DNA of 13,892 nt from an uncultured Porphyromonadaceae bacterium (lineage in GTDB: Bacteria; Bacteroidota; Bacteroidia; Bacteroidales; Muribaculaceae): positions 1-13,892 of the forward strand of contig CAMWQF010000039.1 of NCBI GenBank assembly GCA_947176285.1. The letters are read 5' to 3'. Shown here in pieces: positions 8,610 through 13,892 of the stretch. The stretch's first letter is position 1. The number at the start of each line of letters is the position of its first letter. The notes under the pieces were generated by a model. It was not told where the DNA came from. It saw only the letters and a list, made by a program, of their open reading frames with translations, and ran no database searches. Made by a program: the position numbers and the translations under genes.

Positions 8610-8628
8610 ATCCGGAAACGGTCCGGAT
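8610..8628 (-). promoter_or_regulatory. Hairpin in the glnN leader
   Basis: ATCCGGA (8610-8616) and TCCGGAT (8622-8628) form a perfect 7-base inverted repeat around a 5-base loop. It ends about 20 bases before the glnN start codon, inside the predicted 5' leader. It could affect ribosome access or RNA stability, or be a protein site on DNA. No T tract follows, so it is not a simple terminator. Confidence 0.5.
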
Positions 8629-8674
8629 TTCGTTACCTGTATTTATTGTGATTTCCATAGATGAAAAGAAAGTC

Positions 8675-8692
8675 CATGCGGATTTCCGAATG
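8675..8692. repeat. Imperfect inverted repeat next to the glnN -7 element
   Basis: CATGCGG (8675-8681) and CCGAATG (8686-8692) are inverted copies with one mismatch around ATTT. The repeat abuts the -7 element and covers the expected transcription start near 8686, a usual place for an operator. No regulator is identified. Confidence 0.35.
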
Positions 8693-8723
8693 CAAAATTA
8701 TATAAAAAAGTTGAAAAAGCAAA
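8693..8723 (-). promoter_or_regulatory. glnN promoter, Bacteroidetes type
   Basis: Read on the minus strand, TTTG (8723-8720) is followed after exactly 19 bases by TAATTTTG (8700-8693). This is a full match to the sigma-ABfr consensus TTTG-N19-TAnnTTTG. Transcription should begin near 8686, giving a leader of roughly 95 bases. A second copy of TAATTTTG (8727-8720) overlaps the -33 box. Confidence 0.75.
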
Positions 8724-8732
8724 ATTATTTAT

Positions 8733-8770
8733 AAAAAAACGGCAACAGTCTAAAAAGATTGTTGCCGTTT
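8733..8770 (-). terminator. Rho-independent terminator of the etfB-etfA-acd operon
   Basis: AAACGGCAACAGTCT (8737-8751) pairs with AGATTGTTGCCGTTT (8756-8770) as a 15-base stem with one G-T wobble and an AAAA loop. On the minus strand it runs directly into a T tract (8739-8733). It lies 22 bases after the stop codon of the acyl-CoA dehydrogenase gene and just upstream of the glnN promoter, keeping the two units apart. Confidence 0.9.
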
Positions 8771-8791
8771 ATATTATAATCTACTTATGTA

Positions 8792-10492
8792 TCAATAAGT
8801 ATATGCTGCAAGTTCTTCTAGCTTGAAGTTGGAGATGAAGTCTGCATGCTTGGTGCATTCAGCCTGACCATACTTCACATATACTTCGAGCGACTTATCG
8901 AATGCTTCATTGCGTTCCGCTTCTTCAAGAAGCAGGCATCCCATTACTGTGTGTCCTGCCATTTCTACAAGACGACGAGCCATAAAGTCTGTGTAAGCCT
9001 GATCCTTAACTTCAAGTACATTTGCAACTGCTGCTTCATATTGCTCTGCCATCTCATCAAGAAGTTTCTTTGCTCCTGCATGCTTTTCTGACACTTCTGC
9101 ATTCAGAGCCTCTTTGATGAAGTTGAGATATGTGCCGGTGGTGACGTGGCGTATTGCTGCCACTACCTGAAGTTGAGTTGTGCCCTCGTAGATGCTTGTG
9201 ATGCGTGCATCGCGATACAGACGTTCGCATCGATAGTCTTTCATGAAGCCGCTACCACCATGAATCTGGATACAGTCATAAGTGTTCTGGTTGCAGAATT
9301 CAGAACCCATACCCTTAGCAAGCGGAGTGAATGCGTCTGCCAATTTGCTGTATGCCTTTGCTTCGAGTTTCTCTTCTTTTGTTAGAGGACGCTCTTTAGC
9401 GATGTCGTCATATATCTTGTAGATATCCACAAAGCGGGCGCAAGCATATAGAAGAGCGCGGCTGGCATCAAGTTTTGCCTTCATTACACTTAGAATTTCT
9501 GCAACTGCCGGGAATTCTATAATTGCCTTGCCAAACTGCTTACGGTCTTTTGCATAATCAAGAGCCTCTCTATAGGCTGCTTCTGAAATACCAACGCTCT
9601 GAGCGGCAATTCCAAGACGTGCTCCATTCATAAGAGCCATCACATACTTGATAAGACCAAGTTTGCGGCTACCGCAAAGTTCTGCCGGAGCATCCTTATA
9701 TACTAATTCGCATGTAGGGCTTCCCTTGATACCCATCTTGTTCTCGATTCGGCGCACGTTTACTCCACCGTTGCGCTTGTCATAGATGAACATCGAGAGG
9801 CCACGGCCATCTTTTGTGCCTTCTTCTGAACGAGCAAGCACGAGATGAATATCTGAGTCTCCGTTAGTAATGAAACGCTTCACTCCATTGAGCACCCAAC
9901 TTCCGTCTTCTTTCTGAGTAGCCTTAAGCATCACACTCTGAAGGTCAGAACCTGCATCCGGTTCGGTGAGGTCCATACTCATGGTCTCTCCTTCACACAC
10001 ACGCTTGATGTAGCGTTCTTTCTGATCTTCATCTGCAAACTCATAGATAGTCTCGGCGCAGTCCTGAAGACCCCAGAGATTTTCAAATCCTGCATCTGCA
10101 CGGCTTACGATGTCGGCTGCCATGATATAGGGAGTGATTGGGAAATTCAATCCGCCAAGACGACGTGGCATCGACATGCCCATCAAGCCTGCCTTGCGGC
10201 ATGCTTCAAGATTCTTCTTAGTGCCTTCTGCATAGATCACGCGATTGTTTTCTACGCGTGGGCCTGTGTGGTCAACATCCTCAGCGTTTTCTGCAATCAC
10301 GTCACCGCAGATTTCGCCTACTACTTCAAGCACTTTATCATAAGAGTCCATGGCATCCTCAAAATCGAGGGGTGCATAGTCATATTTCTCCGCATCTGCG
10401 AAGTTTCTTTCCTTAAGTTCCACTATCTTCTTCATCAATGGATGCTGAAGATGGGATTTGAGATTCGGATTGTCTGTATAAAAATTAGCCAT
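8792..10492 (-). CDS. Acyl-CoA dehydrogenase, long form with C-terminal extension
   Basis: This 566-residue FAD enzyme should oxidise an acyl-CoA to its 2-enoyl-CoA, or run in reverse, exchanging electrons with the EtfAB encoded just upstream. A helical N-terminal section precedes LTEPDAGSDL (175-184) and GVKRFITNGD (203-212), the flavin-contact beta domain. GARLGIAAQSVGISEAAY and YAKDRKQFGKAI (290-324) and IHGGSGFMKDY (410-420) belong to the C-terminal helical domain. IYEGTTQ holds E436 at the position of the catalytic base in medium-chain-type dehydrogenases. Classical enzymes have about 380 residues; the extra length is an extended N-terminus, a charged insert near 362-380 and about 110 residues after 455, as in the AidB/DmdC-like branch. 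The substrate cannot be read from the sequence. It is the last gene of the operon, 3 bases after etfA. Confidence 0.93.
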   Translation of the reverse strand: MANFYTDNPNLKSHLQHPLMKKIVELKERNFADAEKYDYAPLDFEDAMDSYDKVLEVVGEICGDVIAENAEDVDHTGPRVENNRVIYAEGTKKNLEACRKAGLMGMSMPRRLGGLNFPITPYIMAADIVSRADAGFENLWGLQDCAETIYEFADEDQKERYIKRVCEGETMSMDLTEPDAGSDLQSVMLKATQKEDGSWVLNGVKRFITNGDSDIHLVLARSEEGTKDGRGLSMFIYDKRNGGVNVRRIENKMGIKGSPTCELVYKDAPAELCGSRKLGLIKYVMALMNGARLGIAAQSVGISEAAYREALDYAKDRKQFGKAIIEFPAVAEILSVMKAKLDASRALLYACARFVDIYKIYDDIAKERPLTKEEKLEAKAYSKLADAFTPLAKGMGSEFCNQNTYDCIQIHGGSGFMKDYRCERLYRDARITSIYEGTTQLQVVAAIRHVTTGTYLNFIKEALNAEVSEKHAGAKKLLDEMAEQYEAAVANVLEVKDQAYTDFMARRLVEMAGHTVMGCLLLEEAERNEAFDKSLEVYVKYGQAECTKHADFISNFKLEELAAYTY

Positions 10493-10495
10493 GGC

Positions 10496-11524
10496 TTATT
10501 TAGAATTCTTTTTATAATACTTGATTAACTTTGGCACTACATCTTCCATCTTGCCTGTGATTACGATGTCTGCTATGGTATTGATAGGAGCATCCGGGTC
10601 TGAGTTGATGGAGATGATGAGGCTTGAATCCTGCATGCCGGCAATATGCTGGATTTGTCCTGAAATGCCACATGCAATATAGAGTTTCGGGCGAACTGTA
10701 ACTCCCGTCTGACCGATCTGACGGTCATGGTCAACCCATCCGGCATCTACAGCTGCACGGCTGGCTCCAACTTCTGCTCCTAGCACGTCTGCAAGTTGCT
10801 GGAGAAGGTCGAAATTTTCCTTAGATCCTACTCCATAGCCTCCGGCTACGATGATAGGACTTCCCTTGAGGTTGACTTTTGACTTTTCTACATGACGGTC
10901 GATGATATCTACCACGAAGTCTGTATTGTCTGTGTATTTATTAACGTCAAGATCAACAACCTCTCCTTTATAATTGGAATTGTAAATCTCTTTCTTCATA
11001 ACACCCTCGCGCACTGTTGCCATCTGCGGACGGCAATCAGGATTCACGATTGTTGCTACGATATTGCCTCCAAAAGCAGGACGTATCTGATAGAGAAGAT
11101 CCTTATATTCCTTACCGGTCTTGGCATCGGTATAGTCTCCAATTTCAAGTGAAGTACAGTCTGCTGTCAAACCGCTATGGAGCGCGCTTGATACGCGTGG
11201 ACCAAGATCTCTGCCTATAGAAGTAGCACCCATGAATGCGATGCGTGGTTCGATTTCCTTAAAGAGGTTGATGAGGATTGAACTGTGAGGAAGTGAAGTA
11301 TATGGATAGAGGCGCTTGTCTTGCACTTTATAAAGAGTATCAACTCCATAAGGCATCACTTGCTTTTCGATATCCTTAAGATTGTCTCCAGCCACTACTG
11401 CCTCGAGCTTAATGCCCAGTTTATCAGCCAACTGGCGACCTTTTGTGAGGAGCTCAAGGCTCACATCAGCGACTTTGCCGTCTTCGTATTCGAGATATAC
11501 GATAAGATTGTTCTTGTCTGCCAT
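10496..11524 (-). CDS. etfA: Electron transfer flavoprotein alpha subunit
   Basis: EtfA (342 residues) carries the mobile FAD that shuttles electrons between the dehydrogenase and a further redox partner. The N-terminal domain has the family pattern GATSIGRDLGPRVSSAL (99-115) and RPAFGGN (148-154). The C-terminal FAD domain has VAGGYGVGS (226-234), GASRAAVDAGW (253-263), IGQTGVTVRPKLYIACGISGQIQHIAGM (270-297) and INSDPDAPI (306-314), the usual FAD contacts, all intact. It lies between etfB (11 bases upstream) and the acyl-CoA dehydrogenase gene (3 bases downstream), so all three should be made in step. No ferredoxin-like extension is present. Confidence 0.96.
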   Translation of the reverse strand: MADKNNLIVYLEYEDGKVADVSLELLTKGRQLADKLGIKLEAVVAGDNLKDIEKQVMPYGVDTLYKVQDKRLYPYTSLPHSSILINLFKEIEPRIAFMGATSIGRDLGPRVSSALHSGLTADCTSLEIGDYTDAKTGKEYKDLLYQIRPAFGGNIVATIVNPDCRPQMATVREGVMKKEIYNSNYKGEVVDLDVNKYTDNTDFVVDIIDRHVEKSKVNLKGSPIIVAGGYGVGSKENFDLLQQLADVLGAEVGASRAAVDAGWVDHDRQIGQTGVTVRPKLYIACGISGQIQHIAGMQDSSLIISINSDPDAPINTIADIVITGKMEDVVPKLIKYYKKNSK

Positions 11525-11535
11525 AATAATATAAA

Positions 11536-12405
11536 TTAGCCGATTGTATGGTTAGCAATTAATTCTTTGATGAGGTCTTCTACTGCTTCATCAGTATTTT
11601 CTATCTTGCGTGCTTCTTTAGCAGTGAACACAACATTCTCAATGCTCTTCACCTTTGTTGGGCTACCTGCAAGACCGCATTGAGCAAGGTCAGCATCTAC
11701 GTAAGCGGCATTCCATTCCCCTATATTTAGGTAAGGACGCTTTTCGATGAGTTCTTTTTTCTTGTCATCAGTTGCCACCTCGGAGGGAACTGCAGCATAT
11801 TTGTATTTCTGAAGGCATTTTGCATTTCTTGGACGACATGGGGCAGCACTGCCATTGACTGTCACTACGAGTGGAAGAGGTGCTTTTACAGTCTCTACAC
11901 CTGATTCAATACGGCGCTTCACTGTCACTTTGCCATTGTCGGCATCAACAATTTCTTCTGCATATGTCACAGTCGGAAGTCCTAATTTTTCAGCAACCTG
12001 GGGTCCCACCTGAGCTGTGTCGCCGTCAATAGCCTGACGTCCGCCGATGATGATGTCATAGTTACCAAGTTTCTTGATGGCTGCGCTCAATGCGTAAGAT
12101 GTAGCGAGTGTGTCACTGCCGGCAAATGCCCTGTCAGAGAGCACTACCCCATCGTCGGCACCTCGGTAAAGGCCTTCGCGGATGATTTCGGCTGCTCGAG
12201 CCGGACCCATTGTCAGAATTGTAACTTTTGAGCCGGGATACATATCCTTGAGGCGTAGAGCCTGCTCAAGTGCATTGAGATCTTCCGGGTTGAAGATGGC
12301 TGGAAGAGCTGCACGGTTTACTGTGCCGTCCTCTTTCATCGCATCTTTGCCGACGTTTCTCGTATCAGGCACTTGCTTTGCAAGCACAATGATATTTAAA
12401 CTCAT
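11536..12405 (-). CDS. etfB: Electron transfer flavoprotein beta subunit, bifurcating-type signature
   Basis: EtfB (289 residues, somewhat longer than the usual 250-265) pairs with EtfA. The N-terminus IIVLAKQVPDT (5-15) and FNPEDLNALEQALRLKD (38-54) are typical of the family. The nucleotide-binding loop reads GRQAIDGDTAQVGP (122-135). In mitochondrial-type ETF, where AMP sits here, the loop is of the form QAIDDDCNQTG. The GDTAQVGP form is the one I associate with clostridial ETFs holding a second FAD and bifurcating electrons from NADH. VVTVNGSAAPCRPRNAKC (180-197) replaces the common late signature and carries C190 and C197. This is the first gene of the operon, with its promoter upstream at about 12527-12560. 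The family call is firm; bifurcation is inferred. Confidence 0.95.
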   Translation of the reverse strand: MSLNIIVLAKQVPDTRNVGKDAMKEDGTVNRAALPAIFNPEDLNALEQALRLKDMYPGSKVTILTMGPARAAEIIREGLYRGADDGVVLSDRAFAGSDTLATSYALSAAIKKLGNYDIIIGGRQAIDGDTAQVGPQVAEKLGLPTVTYAEEIVDADNGKVTVKRRIESGVETVKAPLPLVVTVNGSAAPCRPRNAKCLQKYKYAAVPSEVATDDKKKELIEKRPYLNIGEWNAAYVDADLAQCGLAGSPTKVKSIENVVFTAKEARKIENTDEAVEDLIKELIANHTIG

Positions 12406-12503
12406 AATTATATAATATTATGTTTATAAATAATTAATCATATTTTTGTCCCCGGATTTCCAACCTCAGTCCAAAATCATAAATGCCAAAGCCTCTGCCT
12501 TAA

Positions 12504-12528
12504 TGCACACAATTTGGATTTGAGTGCA
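12504..12528. repeat. Imperfect inverted repeat at the etfB transcription start region
   Basis: TGCAC-A-CAA (12504-12512) and TTG-A-GTGCA (12520-12528) are inverted copies with a single central mismatch, spaced by TTTGGAT. The repeat overlaps the last bases of the predicted -7 element and would cover the start of transcription. It is a candidate operator with no identified regulator. Confidence 0.4.
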
Positions 12529-12560
12529 AAATTAATAAAAATTATTTAATTTATACCATA
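12527..12560 (-). promoter_or_regulatory. Probable promoter of the etfB-etfA-acd operon
   Basis: On the minus strand TAATTTTG (12534-12527) matches TAnnTTTG and is identical to the glnN -7 element, including the following CA. The -33 region is weak; TTTATGG near 12562-12556 is the nearest candidate. The leader would be about 115 bases long. Confidence 0.55.
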
Positions 12561-12649
12561 AAATCTTTAAGAAAACCATGTTTTAATGTTAAATTCAACC
12601 ATTTTCGGCTGTCGTTTGTTTCTATTTTAAATCTTTTAACACTTAGACT

Positions 12650-13892
12650 ATGGCTAACGCATTCTTTATCGCAAGGAAGACTATTAAAAACCACACTAAC
12701 GGTGGCACTGTGCTGATGGTGGCTACCGCCCTCGCTCTTTTGGTGGTGAACCTTCCGTTTCTTCATGACTTCTACAACAGTTTATGGACTCACACCATTG
12801 CTTTGCGTGTAGGTTCATTCAATCTTTTCAGCCACCATGGACATGCAATGTCAATCATGGACTTCATCAACGATGGACTCATGGCTGTATTCTTCTTTTC
12901 AGTCGGTCTTGAAATAAAGAGAGAAGTCTTGGAAGGAGAACTGTCATCTTTCCGGCAGGCTCTGCTTCCGATAGTTGCTGCTATAGGTGGAATGATTGTC
13001 CCGGTAGCCATTTTCTTCTTATTGGGACATGGCTCTGACTATATTCAGGGAGCAGCTATTCCAATGGCTACTGACATTGCTTTTTCTCTCGGTGTGCTTG
13101 CGATGCTCGGAAAGCGTGTTCCAATTGGTTTGAAGATTTTCCTCACCACTTTGGCTGTAGTTGATGATATAGGTGGTATTTTGGTGATTGCAATCTTCTA
13201 TTCCGGACATATTGACTACGTGTCTCTCCTTTGGGCAGCCGGATTGCTTGCATTGCTTATTATAGGAGGAATATATGGTGTCCATTTCAAGACATTCTAT
13301 GTTACGATCGGCATATTTGTTTGGTTCCTATTCCTTCAATCCGGTATACATCCCACTATTGCCGGTGTTCTGGTTGCTTTCTGTGTGCCCGCTAAGCCGG
13401 TTTATGCTCCAAAGAAATATATTAAGACGATTAGAAAGACTATTGGAAATTTCTCTCAGGAAGATGAGGATAAGTTGGAAAGTAGAGGTATTCTTACAAA
13501 GGAACAGACCAACTGGCTTAAAGAGATAGAATCAGCATCTGACAAGGTGATTTCTCCGCTTCAAGACTTGGAGGATTCACTGCATCCGATAGTTAACTTC
13601 ATCATCGTTCCTCTATTTGCTTTTGCCAATGCAGGCATCTGGTTGGGTGATGTAAATGTGGCTGATATTTTCTCCGGAGTATCTATTGCGATTATTGCAG
13701 GATTAGTGCTTGGTAAATTCTTGGGAATATTCACATTTAGTTGGATTTGTATAAAAGCGAAATTTGCCCCTATGCCTGAAGGAAGCACATGGACTCAGAT
13801 TGCAGCAGTGTCAGTGCTTGGAGGAATTGGCTTCACTGTATCCCTCTTTATCGCTAACTTGACCTTCGGAGAAGATGTATATATGTCTCAGA
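12650..13892 (+). CDS. nhaA: Na+/H+ antiporter NhaA (3' end outside the window)
   Basis: The frame is open from the ATG at 12650 to the window end (414 full codons), so the C-terminus is cut off. A TAG two codons upstream makes this ATG the first possible start. NhaA is an inner-membrane antiporter that expels Na+ in exchange for protons, supporting pH and salt tolerance. Visible family motifs are NDGLMAVFFFSVGLEIKRE (near 80-98), ATDIAFSLGVLAML with D142, and LAVVDDIGG with the ion-binding pair D172-D173, matching D133 and D163/D164 of the E. coli protein. HPTIAGVLVAF, HPIVNFIIVPLFAFANAG and LGGIGFTVSLFIANLTF follow. A hydrophilic stretch of about 60 residues (roughly 250-310, rich in K, E and D) lies between membrane segments, longer than in E. 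coli. The gene is transcribed divergently from etfB. Confidence 0.95.
   Translation, partial: MANAFFIARKTIKNHTNGGTVLMVATALALLVVNLPFLHDFYNSLWTHTIALRVGSFNLFSHHGHAMSIMDFINDGLMAVFFFSVGLEIKREVLEGELSSFRQALLPIVAAIGGMIVPVAIFFLLGHGSDYIQGAAIPMATDIAFSLGVLAMLGKRVPIGLKIFLTTLAVVDDIGGILVIAIFYSGHIDYVSLLWAAGLLALLIIGGIYGVHFKTFYVTIGIFVWFLFLQSGIHPTIAGVLVAFCVPAKPVYAPKKYIKTIRKTIGNFSQEDEDKLESRGILTKEQTNWLKEIESASDKVISPLQDLEDSLHPIVNFIIVPLFAFANAGIWLGDVNVADIFSGVSIAIIAGLVLGKFLGIFTFSWICIKAKFAPMPEGSTWTQIAAVSVLGGIGFTVSLFIANLTFGEDVYMSQ

Larger units (their letters stand above)
12406..12649. other. Divergent intergenic region between etfB and nhaA
   Basis: This 244-base AT-rich stretch holds the etfB leader and promoter and, at its right end, whatever drives nhaA. 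For nhaA only TTTG at 12615-12618 resembles a -33 box, with no clear -7 partner. The etfB leader contains GGAAATCCGGGG (minus strand, near 12462-12451), sharing GGAAATCCG with the glnN leader. No small gene or RNA gene was recognised. Confidence 0.6.

Noticed and set aside
13019..13285. Minus-strand open frames within nhaA
   Set aside because: The plus-strand frame encodes uninterrupted NhaA motifs through this stretch, so the antisense frames are incidental.
1..13892. CRISPR array, insertion sequence, tRNA or integration site
   Set aside because: I saw no regularly spaced repeats, transposase or integrase motifs, terminal inverted repeats or tRNA-like folds in any gap between genes.

Overview
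The window looks like chromosomal DNA from an anaerobic gut-type member of the Bacteroidales. Three things point there: a type III glutamine synthetase (GlnN, 729 residues), promoter elements of the Bacteroidetes form TTTG-N19-TAnnTTTG, and A-rich sequence instead of Shine-Dalgarno sites before the start codons. Secreted TlpA-like thioredoxin-fold proteins with long N-terminal domains, and an etfB-etfA-acyl-CoA dehydrogenase operon, fit the same order. I cannot fix the family; Muribaculaceae or Bacteroidaceae are both reasonable.

Layout. Positions 1-51 hold the terminator of an unseen upstream gene. A promoter at about 107-114 leads into two plus-strand genes (250-2112 and 2146-4275). They encode exported paralogous proteins ending in thioredoxin-like domains (CGPC and CAPC), and are closed by a compound hairpin terminator at 4319-4358. 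A RecD2-like DNA helicase follows on the plus strand (4403-6319). It runs convergently into glnN (minus, 8589-6400), with one GC-rich hairpin between them. Upstream of glnN lies a well-formed promoter with inverted repeats, then the long terminator hairpin of the next minus-strand operon. That operon is transcribed etfB, etfA, acyl-CoA dehydrogenase (12405 down to 8792) with gaps of 11 and 3 bases. Divergently from etfB, the Na+/H+ antiporter gene nhaA starts at 12650 and runs off the window end.

Function. The etfB-etfA-acd operon should make a flavoprotein acyl-CoA dehydrogenase with its electron-transfer partner. The EtfB sequence resembles the form seen in electron-bifurcating ETFs. GlnN assimilates ammonia, NhaA exchanges Na+ for H+, and the RecD2-like helicase acts on DNA. 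These are housekeeping functions with no obvious joint pathway. The most accessory-looking part is the tandem pair of exported thioredoxin-fold proteins, whose substrates are unknown.

I found no tRNA, rRNA, CRISPR array, insertion sequence or phage gene, and no clear previously undescribed multi-gene system. The points most worth checking are the extra CxxC in the first exported protein, the helicase lacking its usual N-terminal domain, the bifurcating-type ETF signature, and the similar promoter architecture of glnN and etfB.
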